This document shows, piece after piece, positions 33,750-42,504 of a stretch of DNA of 64,000 bases. The number at the start of each line of letters is the position of its first letter. Within the stretch, counting starts at the first letter, position 1. Origin of the DNA: Amycolatopsis coloradensis (lineage in GTDB: Bacteria > Actinomycetota > Actinomycetes > Mycobacteriales > Pseudonocardiaceae). The notes beneath the pieces are model-generated. The model saw nothing but the letters and a program-made list of their open reading frames with translations, had not been told where the DNA came from and did no database searches. The stretch spans positions 124,001 through 188,000 of the forward strand of contig NZ_MQUQ01000015.1 in the NCBI RefSeq assembly GCF_001953865.1. The letters run 5' to 3'. The position numbers were made by a program, and so were the translations under genes.

Positions 33750-34697
33750 TTGCGCGAGGACATCGCGGTTTTCAGCGGTAGCGCACATCCCGAGCTCGCC
33801 GAAGAGATCTGTACCCATCTCGGTGTTCCGCTGCGTCCCGTGCGGGTGCAGCGGTTCGCCAACGACTGCCTCGAAGTCCAGCTCGAGGCGAACTGCCGTG
33901 AGCGCGACGTCTTCCTGATCCAGCCGCTGGTGCGGCCGGTGCAGGAGCACCTCGTCGAACTGCTGCTGATGCTGGACGCCGCGCGGGGTGCTTCGGCGAA
34001 GCGGATCACCGTCGTCATGCCGCACTACTCGTACGCCCGGTCGGACAAGAAGGACGCGCCACGGATCTCGATCGGCGGCCGTCTCGTCGCCGATCTCATG
34101 GCGACCGCCGGCGCCGGTCGAGTCCTCGCGATGACACTGCACTCGCCGCAGGTGCACGGATTCTTCAGCGTCCCGGTCGATCACCTGCACGCGTTGCAGG
34201 AGCTGGCCAAGCATTTCCGCCAGTACGACCTCTCCGCGACCACCGTGGTCTCGCCGGACCTCGGCAACGCCAAGGAGGCCGCGCATTTCGCCAGGCTGCT
34301 CGGAGTTCAGGTCGCCGCGGGCGCGAAGCAGCGTTTCGCCGACGACAGGGTCGAGATCAGCTCGGTGATCGGTGAGATCACCGGCCGCGACGTGATCGTC
34401 CTCGATGACGAGATCGCCAAGGGCAGCACGGTGATCGAACTGCTCTCCAAGTTGCGCGAACTGAAACCGCGTTCGATCCGGGTCGCCTGTACGCACGGCC
34501 TCTTCACCAGTGGCGCGCTCGAGCGGATCGGCGGCCAGCCCGACGTGCTCGAAATCGTCTGCACGAACACGGTGCCGATCCCGCCGGAGGAGCAGAGCCC
34601 GAAACTGCGGGTCCTGTCGATCGCGCCCGCGCTGGCGGAGGCGATGCGGCGGATCCACAACGGCGAGTCCGTCAGCGCGCTCTTCGAAACCGCCTAA
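33750..34697 (+). CDS. Ribose-phosphate pyrophosphokinase paralogue (PRPP synthetase-like)
   Basis: 315 residues from TTG 33750 (GGAG seven bases upstream; an upstream in-frame ATG at 33702 lies inside the previous gene). The N-terminus REDIAVFSGSAHPELAEEIC fits the family start. The flexible-loop and ATP/PRPP sites are diverged but recognisable: RDVFLIQPL, MPHYSYARSDKKD, and DVIVLDDEIAKGSTV at the ribose-5-phosphate/PRPP loop, where housekeeping enzymes have VDDMIDTAGT. It should transfer pyrophosphate from ATP to ribose-5-phosphate or a related sugar phosphate. The differences from the housekeeping Prs suggest a paralogue, so I give no gene symbol. Its 3' end overlaps the convergent lactone oxidase gene by 4 bp. 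Confidence 0.82.
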   Translation: MREDIAVFSGSAHPELAEEICTHLGVPLRPVRVQRFANDCLEVQLEANCRERDVFLIQPLVRPVQEHLVELLLMLDAARGASAKRITVVMPHYSYARSDKKDAPRISIGGRLVADLMATAGAGRVLAMTLHSPQVHGFFSVPVDHLHALQELAKHFRQYDLSATTVVSPDLGNAKEAAHFARLLGVQVAAGAKQRFADDRVEISSVIGEITGRDVIVLDDEIAKGSTVIELLSKLRELKPRSIRVACTHGLFTSGALERIGGQPDVLEIVCTNTVPIPPEEQSPKLRVLSIAPALAEAMRRIHNGESVSALFETA

Positions 34698-35998
34698 ACA
34701 GTGCCGAGGACCCGGTCGAGGTACGTGTTCGTGAAGACCCCGGCCGGGTCCACCTCTTTGCGGATCCGCAGGAAATCGTCGAACCGCGGATAGCGCGAGC
34801 GGAGGGTCGTCGCGTCGAGGTCGTGCATCTTGCCCCAGTGCGGGCGGCCGCCGACCTCGCCGACGATCGACGCGAATCCGGCGAAGTACTCGCGGTAGGG
34901 CATGCCGACGAACTGGTGGATCGCGATGTAGGCGGAGTCGCGGCCGTTCGCGGTGGAGAGCCAGATGTCGTCCGCGGCGGCGACGCGTACTTCGACCGGG
35001 AACGCGATCGGGTTCTCCAGTTTCGGCACGAACGCGCGGAGTTCGGCGAAGACGTCGAGCAGTGCTTCGCGGGGGATCGCGAACTCCGACTCGACGAATC
35101 GCACGCCGCGATGGGTCACGAAGACGCGATGCGACGTGTCGCTGTACTCGCGGGCGGAGAGGATGTTCGAGGCGAACTTGCCGAGTGGCTGCACGAGTTT
35201 CGGCACCGCGCGGCCGAGACGGCACAGCCCGCCGAACGCGACGTTCTCCGTGATCTCGTAGTCGACGAATTCCTTAACCCTGCTCAGTGGCCTGCGTTCG
35301 CTGCTCGCCGGGAGCCGGTTGTTGCGCTTGACCAGTGCGTTCTTGCCGTACGGGAACCAGTAGAACTCGAAGTGGTCGTTCTCGTCGGCGAACTGGTCGA
35401 AGCCTTCGAGGACCTGTTCGAGTGGCTCCGGCCGCTCCTGAGCGGAGAGCAGGAACGACGGTTCACACTGCAGGGTGACCGTGCTGATGACGCCGAGCGC
35501 GCCGAGGCCGACCCTCGCGGCGGCGAAGAGATCGGGGCGTTCGTCCGCCGAACAGGTGACCACGGTGCCGTCGGCGAGAACGAGTTCGAGTGCCGCGATC
35601 TGGGTGGCGATTCCGCCGAGCCGGGCGCCGGTGCCGTGGGTGCCGGTGGAGATCGCGCCGGCGACGGTCTGCGCGTCGATGTCGCCGAGGTTGGTCATCG
35701 CCAGCCCCAGCGCGTCGAGTTCGGCGTTGAGCTGCTTGAGGGTGGTGCCCGATCGGACCGTGACCAGGCCTTTCTCGACGTCGGCCGACGCGATCCCGGT
35801 CCAGCCGGTCAGCTCCATGGCGTCCGAATTCGCCGCGGCGATCGCCGTGAACGAGTGGCCGCTGCCCAGCGGGCGCAGGCGCCGTCCGTCCGCGGCGGAC
35901 CGGCTGATCGCCTCGGCGATGGCGTCCGTGTCACGCGGCCGGTGAACGCGCAGGGGGGTGGCCGCCGCGGTACCGGCCCAGTTGGTCCACCGAGTCAT
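34694..35998 (-). CDS. FAD-binding aldonolactone oxidase (D-arabinono/L-gulono-1,4-lactone oxidase family)
   Basis: 434 residues from ATG 35998. The N-terminal PCMH-type FAD domain shows RPLGSGHSFTAIA, NLGDIDAQTVAGAISTGTHG and GLGALGVISTVTL. The His of the usual covalent flavin site falls in LGSGHSF. The C-terminal ALO domain contains RPHWGKMHDL and DPAGVFTNTYLDRVLG. Such enzymes oxidise aldono-1,4-lactones with oxygen. The gene is divergent from a PLP-type aldolase/deaminase, an arrangement that I have seen as recurrent in actinobacteria, and their common spacer is only 86 bp. Confidence 0.88.
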   Translation of the reverse strand: MTRWTNWAGTAAATPLRVHRPRDTDAIAEAISRSAADGRRLRPLGSGHSFTAIAAANSDAMELTGWTGIASADVEKGLVTVRSGTTLKQLNAELDALGLAMTNLGDIDAQTVAGAISTGTHGTGARLGGIATQIAALELVLADGTVVTCSADERPDLFAAARVGLGALGVISTVTLQCEPSFLLSAQERPEPLEQVLEGFDQFADENDHFEFYWFPYGKNALVKRNNRLPASSERRPLSRVKEFVDYEITENVAFGGLCRLGRAVPKLVQPLGKFASNILSAREYSDTSHRVFVTHRGVRFVESEFAIPREALLDVFAELRAFVPKLENPIAFPVEVRVAAADDIWLSTANGRDSAYIAIHQFVGMPYREYFAGFASIVGEVGGRPHWGKMHDLDATTLRSRYPRFDDFLRIRKEVDPAGVFTNTYLDRVLGTV

Positions 35999-36084
35999 GC
36001 GCCCACCTAACTGTCGTTGTGAGTGCCGAAACAGTAAGTGAATAGTATTCGCGTTTCAAGCCCTTCTGTCGTACCTTAGTGCGG

Positions 36085-37269
36085 GTGACCAGTGCGACGG
36101 TGTACGACTTGGCGACGAAGGATCTGGATCCTCCGTTCGCGATAGTCGACTTGGATGCGTTCGACGCGAACGGCGCCGACCTGCTGCGGCGGGCGGGCGG
36201 CAAGCCGATCCGCGTGGTCAGCAAGTCCGTCCGCTGCCGGTATCTGCTGACGCGAGTGCTCGCGCGGCCCGGCTTCGAGGGCCTCATGTGCTATTCGCTC
36301 GCCGAGGCCGTCTGGCATGTCGAGCAGGGGACGACCGACGACATCGTGGTCGCGTATCCCACCGCCGACCACGGTGCGCTGCGGCGGCTGGCGGCGAACG
36401 ACCGCGCGCGGGCGGCGATCTCGATCATGGTCGACTCACCGGAACACCTGGATCTGGTCGATGCCGCGCTGGGGCAGGACCATCCCGAAATCCGGGTCTG
36501 TCTCGAACTCGACGCTTCGTGGCGGCCGCTGCCCGGTGTGCACGTCGGCACCCGGCGTTCGCCGGTGTTCAGCCCGCGTCAGGCCGCCGATCTGACGCGA
36601 ACCATCTTGTCCCGCAAGGGTTTCCGGCTCGTCGGGATGATGGCCTACGAAGGTCAGATCGCCGGGCTCGGCGACGCGGCAGGCAGCGGTGTCCGGAACT
36701 CGGTCATCGGCTGGATGCAGCGGAAGTCCATTGTGGAAATCGCGAAGCGCCGCGCGGCCGCTGTTCGCGTCGTGCGGAAACTGGCGGACCTCGAGTTCGT
36801 CAACGGCGGTGGCAGCGGCAGCGTCGAATCGACCGGTGCCGAAGCGGCCGTCACCGAAGTCGCCGCGGGCTCCGGCTTGATCGGTCCCACGCTCTTTGAC
36901 GGCTACGCGCACTTCTCGCCGCGTCCGGCCGCGATGTTCGCGCTCCCCGTCGTCCGGCGCCCGGCACCGAAGGTCGCGACGCTCTTCTCCGGCGGCTACA
37001 TCGCTTCTGGCCCAACGGAGTCTTCGCGACAGCCGACGCCTTACCTGCCCGAAGGTCTCTCGCTGCTCGGGTTCGAGGGGGCAGGCGAAGTCCAGACCCC
37101 CGTCTCCGGCGAAGCCGCCCGCCACCTGCGGCTCGGCGATCGCGTCTGGCTACGCCACGCGAAAGCCGGCGAACTCGCCGAACGCTTCACGCACTACCAC
37201 GTCGTCCTCGGTGACCGCGTCGACCGGACCGTCCCCACCTACCGAGGCGAGTCCCAAAACTTCGGCTGA
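36085..37269 (+). CDS. PLP-dependent alanine racemase-fold enzyme (D-threonine aldolase/amino-acid deaminase-like)
   Basis: 394 residues from GTG 36085; TACCTT lies exactly seven bases upstream, as in leaderless genes (GTG 36079 is the other option). The fold-type III barrel is suggested by FAIVDLDAFDANGADLLRRA and the PLP lysine region RVVSKSVRC near residue 45. MMAYEGQIAG and VNGGGSGSVEST (phosphate-binding) follow. The C-terminal domain ends with metal-site-like residues in RFTHYHVVLGDR. The closest familiar groups are D-threonine aldolase, D-serine dehydratase and actinobacterial 'amino acid deaminase/aldolase'. The substrate is unknown. It is transcribed away from the lactone oxidase. 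Confidence 0.8.
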   Translation: MTSATVYDLATKDLDPPFAIVDLDAFDANGADLLRRAGGKPIRVVSKSVRCRYLLTRVLARPGFEGLMCYSLAEAVWHVEQGTTDDIVVAYPTADHGALRRLAANDRARAAISIMVDSPEHLDLVDAALGQDHPEIRVCLELDASWRPLPGVHVGTRRSPVFSPRQAADLTRTILSRKGFRLVGMMAYEGQIAGLGDAAGSGVRNSVIGWMQRKSIVEIAKRRAAAVRVVRKLADLEFVNGGGSGSVESTGAEAAVTEVAAGSGLIGPTLFDGYAHFSPRPAAMFALPVVRRPAPKVATLFSGGYIASGPTESSRQPTPYLPEGLSLLGFEGAGEVQTPVSGEAARHLRLGDRVWLRHAKAGELAERFTHYHVVLGDRVDRTVPTYRGESQNFG

Positions 37270-37371
37270 CCGCGTAACCCCACCCCCCACCCGTCCCAGG
37301 GGGGCGCGCCCCGCACCAGCGTATCGGGAGGGGGTGTCGGGGGATCGGGTCGCGAGGGGTGGGAGGCGAGG

Positions 37372-37414
37372 TTGTCCACAACTGCGGGTGGGTGTGGACA
37401 ACTTGTGTGGATAA
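37372..37414. promoter_or_regulatory. Cluster of three DnaA boxes
   Basis: TTGTCCACA at 37372-37380 is the actinobacterial consensus. TGTGGACAA at 37393-37401 is the same box inverted. TGTGGATAA at 37406-37414 is the inverted TTATCCACA form. They sit within 43 bp and are followed by a further partial TGGATAAC. No dnaA or dnaN gene is near. Confidence 0.65.
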
Positions 37415-37534
37415 CTGGATAACACCAGGTCAGAGTGGGTGAGCGCGTGGCTGGTGGGGGTTGTGTGACTGAGGGGGCTCTGGGTCCGCTCGCCGGTGGA
37501 CTCGAATGGAGTAAGGGGGATCCATCGGCGGCGG

Positions 37535-37577
37535 GAAGGCCGCCTTCGGGACGTCGGACGTCCTGAAGGCGGCCTTC
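37535..37577. repeat. Long palindrome built on GAAGGCCGCCTTC
   Basis: 21-22-nt arms pair around 37556. Each arm also holds a shorter self-palindrome (GAAGGCCGCCTTC and GAAGGCGGCCTTC). It looks like a dispersed genomic palindrome or bidirectional terminator. Confidence 0.7.
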
Positions 37578-37657
37578 AGGACACGCTCGCCAACGCCGAG
37601 CCTGGGGCAGCCAGGCACCAATGAGTTCAGTCCATAGTGGACCAACCCGACGCGAAC

Positions 37658-37693
37658 GGGACTTTCGCCGCATTCGACGCGGGCGAAGTCCCC
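37658..37693. terminator. Palindrome with the GGGACTTTCGCC core
   Basis: GGGACTTTCGCC (37658-37669) pairs with GGCGAAGTCCCC (37682-37693), with one unpaired base. It lies 18 bp beyond the TetR stop codon. It shares the 13-mer GAACGGGACTTTC (37654-37666) with the palindrome at 12838. Confidence 0.6.
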
Positions 37694-37710
37694 TTCAACC
37701 GCCAGAAACC

Positions 37711-38355
37711 TCAGGCCTCGCCGAACTTGCCCGCCAGGTACCCCTTCACCACCGACTTCGCCTCCGCCACGATCCGCTCGTCCCCGCGCGGGTCGCGACG
37801 GAAAGCCAGCTTCAGCAGCGCGTCGGCCGTCTCGTTCGCGATCGTCAGCGCGAACCGGATGTCGTCCAGCGGCGACGAGATCCGCGCCGAAAGGATCTCC
37901 GTGAGCGCGTCGACGATGACGGCGTTGTTGTCGCGCGTCTCGTCGAGAAGCTGCCGGTCCACGACGTCACCGAAGTGGACCTTCGAGAACCCGGGGACCT
38001 CCCGGTGCATGTCGAGATAGATGTCGAGGATCGAGTCCACGACATCCCACCAGTGTTCGGGTGCGAGGTCGTTCAGGGTTTCGGACACCGAAGCGACGAA
38101 CCGTTCGAGGTTGCGCTGCGTCAGCGCCTGCACCACGGCCCGCTTGTCGGGGAAGAACTGGTACAGCGAACCGACGGCCACCCCCGCGCGCTTCGCGATC
38201 AGCGTGGTCGTCAATGCGTCGTAACCGAGCTCGTCGATCAGCTGGGCGCTGGCGTCGAGCATCTGCTCCACCCGCTTGGCGCTGCGTTGCTGGACGGGTT
38301 GCCGCCGGAGCGGAGTTGTCTCCGCCTGCGGTTTCGCGGCCTGGATGTCGGACAC
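37711..38355 (-). CDS. TetR-family transcriptional regulator
   Basis: 214 residues from GTG 38355 (GGAGGAG upstream); the open frame to 38445 lacks support. The helix-turn-helix spans RVEQMLDASAQLIDELGYDA, TLIAKRAGVAVGSLYQFF and PDKRAVV, a classic TetR domain. The C-terminal ligand domain includes HWWDVVDSILDIYLDM. It is divergent from the GH1 glucosidase/MFS pair across 125 bp, so it probably controls those genes. The inducer is unknown. Confidence 0.9.
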   Translation of the reverse strand: MSDIQAAKPQAETTPLRRQPVQQRSAKRVEQMLDASAQLIDELGYDALTTTLIAKRAGVAVGSLYQFFPDKRAVVQALTQRNLERFVASVSETLNDLAPEHWWDVVDSILDIYLDMHREVPGFSKVHFGDVVDRQLLDETRDNNAVIVDALTEILSARISSPLDDIRFALTIANETADALLKLAFRRDPRGDERIVAEAKSVVKGYLAGKFGEA

Positions 38356-38480
38356 TCGGGCTCCTCCTTCGCTGATCTGCGACTTTATCGTGCCGACAGG
38401 GTTCCCCACGGTCGAGTGAAGGCATAGTATCTGAGAACTTTTCATGTTCGGCGTGCCTGAAGAGGAAAGGTGTTCAGCCG

Positions 38481-39803
38481 GTGGAAAATCCGACCTTCCC
38501 GTCCGACTTCCTGTGGGGTGTATCGACCTCCGCCTTCCAGATCGAGGGGGCGACCGAAGAGGGCGGCCGAGGACAGTCCATTTGGGACACGTTCACTGAA
38601 ACGGAGGGGAAGATCGCGCGAGGGGAGGACGCCAAGGTAGCGGCCGATCACTTCCACCGCTACTCCGGCGACATCGCGCTGATGGCCGGACTCGGCGTCG
38701 GCGCGTACCGGATGTCCTTCGCCTGGCCGAGAATCCAACCTGACGGCGACGGAAAGCCCAACGCGGAAGGCCTCGCCTTCTACGACGGGCTCATCGACGA
38801 GGTCTGCGCCGCCGGAATCGACCCGGTCGGGACGCTCTTTCACTGGGATCTCCCGCAGGCGCTCGAGGACAAGGGTGGCTGGCTCTCCCGTGATACCGCC
38901 GAACGGTTCGCGGAGTACGCCGCCATCCTGGGCGAGCGGTTCTCCGATCGGGTGAAAATGTGGATCCCGCTCAACGAGCCCATGGTCATGTCGATCTTCG
39001 GCTACGCGATCGGCGAATACGCGCCGGGCAAGACGCTGTTGCTCGACGCGCTGCCCACCGCGCACCACCAGAACCTTGCCCACGGTCTCGCCGTCCAAGC
39101 CCTGCGCGCGGCCGGGGCCCGCGGTGTCGGCACGGCCAACAATCATTCGCCGATCTGGCCCGCCTCTGATTCGCCGGAGGACAAGGCCGCAAGCGAATGG
39201 ATCGACGCCCTCATCAACCGCACCTACGCGGATCCGGTGCTGTTGGGCCGATACCCCGAACAAGTCGTCGAACATCTCCCGAAGCACTTCGCCGAAGACC
39301 TGCCCACCATCGCGCAGCCGCTCGACTTCTACGGGGTGAACTACTACGAGCCGCAGGGCGTCGCGGCACCCGGTGAGGGCAACCCGCTGCCCTTCGAGCT
39401 TCGCGCGATCGAGGGATATCCCATGACCACCAACGATTCCCCGATCGTCCCGCACGGCCTGCGCGATCTGCTCGTCACCTTCCAGAAGCGCTACCGGGAG
39501 CACCTCCCGCCCGTCTACATCACCGAAAACGGGTGCAGTTTCGACGACGTCGTCGCCGAGGACGGGCACGTCCACGACCAGGAGCGCATCGACTTCCTCG
39601 ACAGTCACTTGGTCGCGGTACGCGAGGCGATGGACGCCGGCGTCGACGTCCGCGGGTACTTCGTCTGGTCGCTGATGGACAACTTCGAATGGTCGAAGGG
39701 CTACCAGCCGCGCTTCGGCTTGGTGCACATCGACTACGAGACGCAGAAGCGGACACCGAAGGATTCCTTCGGCTGGTACCGGGAACTGATCCGCCATGAG
39801 TGA
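38481..39803 (+). CDS. Family GH1 beta-glucosidase
   Basis: 440 residues from GTG 38481. The GH1 landmarks are FPSDFLWGVSTSAFQIEGA at the N-terminus, the acid/base Glu166 in PLNEPMV and the nucleophile Glu349 in YITENGC. The aglycone/glycone residues are in WSLMDNFEWSKGY. There is no signal peptide, so it cleaves beta-glucosides or related disaccharide derivatives inside the cell. The last 8 bp overlap the MFS transporter gene, which presumably brings in the substrate. TetR divergent upstream is the likely regulator. Confidence 0.95.
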   Translation: MENPTFPSDFLWGVSTSAFQIEGATEEGGRGQSIWDTFTETEGKIARGEDAKVAADHFHRYSGDIALMAGLGVGAYRMSFAWPRIQPDGDGKPNAEGLAFYDGLIDEVCAAGIDPVGTLFHWDLPQALEDKGGWLSRDTAERFAEYAAILGERFSDRVKMWIPLNEPMVMSIFGYAIGEYAPGKTLLLDALPTAHHQNLAHGLAVQALRAAGARGVGTANNHSPIWPASDSPEDKAASEWIDALINRTYADPVLLGRYPEQVVEHLPKHFAEDLPTIAQPLDFYGVNYYEPQGVAAPGEGNPLPFELRAIEGYPMTTNDSPIVPHGLRDLLVTFQKRYREHLPPVYITENGCSFDDVVAEDGHVHDQERIDFLDSHLVAVREAMDAGVDVRGYFVWSLMDNFEWSKGYQPRFGLVHIDYETQKRTPKDSFGWYRELIRHE

Positions 39804-41052
39804 GGTCAGTGCCTTGCCCGAGGCGCTCGCCGAACCGGTCGCCAGGGTTCGCGCGGGCTGGATGAGCCTGCTGTTCTTCGCGAACATCGCGCTCTGGCTC
39901 GGGGTTTACGCGCCCATCCAGGTCCTGCTGCCGAAACAGGCCGAAATCCTGGACGCGGCCACCAAGGAAGCCGTGTTCAGCCTGGTCACCGGGGTCGGCG
40001 CGGTCGTCGCGCTGATCGCCAACCCGGCCGTCGGCCTGCTCTCGGACCGCACCTGTTCCGCGCGGGGACGCCGTCATCCGTGGACCGTGGCCGGTGCCGT
40101 GGTCGCCGCGGCCGGACTGCTCGTCCTCGCGTTCGCGCCGAACGTCGCGGTCATGGTGCTCGGCTGGTGCCTGGTGCAGGCGGGCCTGAACGGAATGCTC
40201 GCGATGCTGGTCTCGGCGATCGCGGACCGGGTGCCCGTGCCCCAGCGCGCGCAGGTCGGCGGGCTCGTCGGCATCGCGCAGATGCTCGGCACCGTGCTCG
40301 GCGCGGTGGTGGTCGTGGTGATGCTCGACCTCGCCGGCCTGCCGCTGGGCTACGCCGTATGCGCGGCCATCGTGCTGGCGGGCGCGGCGGCGTTCGTCCT
40401 GCGCACGCCCGACGCACGGCTGCCGGTCGCGTACCGGCCGTCGGCCAAGACGCGCGACGTGCTCTCGAACCTGTGGATCTCCCCGCGCAGGCATCCGGAC
40501 TTCGCCTGGGCGTGGGGCTGCCACTTCATGATCAATCTCGGCAACGCCTTCGGGACGCTGTACCTGCTGTTCTTCCTCAAGGACGCGGTGCACTACGAAG
40601 ACCCGGACACCGGACTGTTGATCATGATGGGCCTCTACGGTTCCGCCCTCGTCGTCGGCGCGCTCGTCGCCGGGCACTTCTCCGACAAGTCCGGACGGCG
40701 CAAGCCTTACGTCCTCGCGGCGGCCGCGGTGATGGCCGTCGCCGCGCTGCTGCTGGTCGTCCGGCAGAACTGGACCGCCGCGCTCGCGGCGTCACCGTTG
40801 CTGGGCGTCGGATTCGGTGCGTACATGGCCGTCGCGCTGGCGATGCTGACGCAGGTGCTGCCCACCGCGCAGGACCGGGGGAAGGACCTCGGAGTCATCA
40901 ACATCGCGAACTCGCTGCCGCAGGTGGTGGCGCCGATGCTGACCGCGCCGATCCTGGCCTGCCTGGGCGGATATCCGAGCCTCTTCGCGGCTTCGGCGCT
41001 GTCCACAGTCATCGCCGCGGTGCTGGTCACGCGGGTGAAAACGGTCAGCTGA
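39796..41052 (+). CDS. MFS transporter, probable glycoside/sugar importer
   Basis: 418 residues from ATG 39796, with about twelve hydrophobic segments. The loop between segments 2 and 3 reads LLSDRTCSARGRRHPW, a variant of the MFS signature that is typical of sugar-type transporters. The second half has the repeat loop HFSDKSGRRKPYV. It is translationally coupled to the GH1 glucosidase gene by an 8-bp overlap, so uptake of a beta-glucoside is the natural reading. Confidence 0.88.
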   Translation: MSEVSALPEALAEPVARVRAGWMSLLFFANIALWLGVYAPIQVLLPKQAEILDAATKEAVFSLVTGVGAVVALIANPAVGLLSDRTCSARGRRHPWTVAGAVVAAAGLLVLAFAPNVAVMVLGWCLVQAGLNGMLAMLVSAIADRVPVPQRAQVGGLVGIAQMLGTVLGAVVVVVMLDLAGLPLGYAVCAAIVLAGAAAFVLRTPDARLPVAYRPSAKTRDVLSNLWISPRRHPDFAWAWGCHFMINLGNAFGTLYLLFFLKDAVHYEDPDTGLLIMMGLYGSALVVGALVAGHFSDKSGRRKPYVLAAAAVMAVAALLLVVRQNWTAALAASPLLGVGFGAYMAVALAMLTQVLPTAQDRGKDLGVINIANSLPQVVAPMLTAPILACLGGYPSLFAASALSTVIAAVLVTRVKTVS

Positions 41053-41065
41053 CAAGGGTTGGAGA

Positions 41066-41117
41066 CCGCGGACCGGTGCCGGTCGGGGGAGGGGAGTGCA
41101 ACGGCACCGGCCCGCGG
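41066..41117 (+). terminator. Terminator-like hairpin after the glucosidase/MFS operon
   Basis: 16-nt arms (41066-41081 and 41102-41117) pair with one mismatch across a 20-nt loop. It starts 13 bp after the MFS stop codon. It lacks a T run, as is common in actinobacteria. Confidence 0.65.
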
Positions 41118-41175
41118 AGTTCGGGGGATGGCAGCGGGTTCCCTGGCCGGAATCGCGCTGCGTTTGTGATCATCA

Positions 41176-41206
41176 ACCTAGCGACCGATTACTGCCTTCG
41201 CTAGGT
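41176..41206. promoter_or_regulatory. Inverted repeat in an AT-rich gap (possible regulatory site or terminator)
   Basis: ACCTAGCGA (41176-41184) and TCGCTAGGT (41198-41206) form perfect 9-bp arms around 13 nt. It lies in the 319-bp gap between the MFS gene and the convergent Cys-rich gene. The rest of that gap shows no gene. Confidence 0.45.
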
Positions 41207-41371
41207 GTTCTGCCGAGAATTTTCGATTAATCGCGGTGGGGACCGGAGTGGTTACCGAGAGCGGCTCGTCGCGTTCGGGGGTACGGGCGAACCGCTTCCG
41301 GCGAAGGCGAGCTCATGACGTGGTTGCCGAGGGGGCGCTCGGACCGCCGTTCGCTCGCCGCGGGCATTCTT

Positions 41372-41797
41372 TCAGGCGTGCACGCCGCCGATGGCGGGGC
41401 GACGCGGGTTGACCAGTGCGTGCCTGCCGGTGGTCTCGGCTGGGCTCGCGCCGCGGCCTTGCCCAGGAATCCGGCGACGGTTCTCCCGCCGGTGGTCCTG
41501 GGTGGCCGCGGTCTGCTGGGGGGCGAGGCCGCCGGCGACCAGGTGCTCGTGCGCGACCTGCCATACCGAGCAGGGGGCCTTGCACTTGTGCCAGCGGGTC
41601 GAGCAGGTGGGACAGTCGCCGCGCTCGTCGGGCTCGTGCGCCTGGAGCATCGCGCGCCAGCCCTCGGTCAGCCGGGGGAGCTCCGAGCGGGCGACCGACA
41701 CGAGCGACTGCGCGTCGGCCCGGTTCGCGAGATCGGAGAGCATGTCGAGGCGTTCCCAAACCGCGTTGCGGAGGACTTGCCCTAGGACCTGATCCAC
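41372..41797 (-). CDS. Small Cys-rich protein of unknown function
   Basis: 141 residues from ATG 41797. The N-terminal half is helical and charged (VLRNAVWERLDMLSDLANRA, PRLTEGWRAMLQAHEPDERG). It leads to a compact metal-site-like motif CPTCSTRWHKCKAPCSVW with four Cys and one His, then WQVAHEHL. The C-terminal 50 residues are basic and probably disordered. The motif suggests zinc binding, but the protein was not recognised. It follows another small gene by 13 bp on the same strand. Both are divergent from the HTH-TPR regulator, an arrangement seen around actinobacterial developmental or specialised-metabolism regulators. Confidence 0.72.
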   Translation of the reverse strand: MDQVLGQVLRNAVWERLDMLSDLANRADAQSLVSVARSELPRLTEGWRAMLQAHEPDERGDCPTCSTRWHKCKAPCSVWQVAHEHLVAGGLAPQQTAATQDHRRENRRRIPGQGRGASPAETTGRHALVNPRRPAIGGVHA

Positions 41798-41810
41798 GGA
41801 GAACTCACCG

Positions 41811-42212
41811 TTACCTTTCCGCCATCTTGGCGGCTTCGTTGAGCGCGGCCCTGAGCTGTCCGAGCTGGCCGGACGTCAGGCGCGCGGTCTCTCCTGGCGG
41901 CGAGACGAGAACCACCTGGTTGTCTTCGACGAACACGGTGACGGCACGCTCGCGGCTGATGAGATCACCGCACTGCACGCGCCAGACCAGTTGTCCGCCT
42001 TCATAACGGCGCACACTCGCGGTACGAGGGTCGACCGCCGCCGAAGGAGAGACCGGACGGTTGGCACCGGGGGCGACGGCGACCGCCTGCTGACCGGCGG
42101 GGCCGGCCGCACGCAGGTGGCGCGTGGCCATACCGGGCCGTCCCGCGGTGATGGAGCCTGTTGCGATCGAGTCCACGAACTCCACTGGCTCTTCTCCGCT
42201 CTCTCGTTCCAC
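41811..42212 (-). CDS. Small protein of unknown function, paired with the Cys-rich gene
   Basis: 133 residues from GTG 42212 (AGGA five bases upstream); the frame is open further to 42314 but has no better start. The N-terminal half is Ala/Gly/Pro-rich. The C-terminal 60 residues form a likely small domain: VRRYEGGQLVWRVQCGDLIS, AVTVFVEDNQVVLVSPPGE and a helix SGQLGQLRAALNEAAKMAER. No known family was recognised. The gene is first in a two-gene unit divergent from the HTH-TPR regulator. Confidence 0.68.
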   Translation of the reverse strand: MERESGEEPVEFVDSIATGSITAGRPGMATRHLRAAGPAGQQAVAVAPGANRPVSPSAAVDPRTASVRRYEGGQLVWRVQCGDLISRERAVTVFVEDNQVVLVSPPGETARLTSGQLGQLRAALNEAAKMAER

Positions 42213-42504
42213 GTCGTCATTCCTGACCGCGTATCCGCACCTGTAAGGGGTTCGGAGATTTGGTAGCTCTCTGTGATCGCCGCCGGTGGCTGATCGGTCA
42301 CTGAGATCTGACAACTACAGTGATGTGAAACCGAGTGCGATAGAAGGTCGAACCGCCGTCATAGCGGTGACCGGACGAGGTTTCACGGTAAGCGGTCAAA
42401 CGACTTCTGCCGGACCGATCACGGCGGGCAATCCGGTGTTTCGCACGGTTGAATAGGTGTGCTTACGCTGTTTCTCGACCCCAACGGAACTGTGAGGGGG
42501 CGCA

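Larger units (their letters stand above)
37270..37710. other. Gene-free spacer with DnaA boxes and palindromes
   Basis: No coding sequence is supported in this 440-bp gap between the racemase-fold enzyme and a convergent TetR gene. It contains a G-rich strand around 37330-37370, three DnaA boxes (37372-37414), an AT-richer run, one GTCCATAGTGGAC palindrome (37630-37642) and two long inverted repeats (37535-37577 and 37658-37693). Confidence 0.7.

Noticed and set aside
37270..37710. oriC
   Set aside because: Only three DnaA boxes are present and there is no dnaA or dnaN; reported instead as a box cluster.
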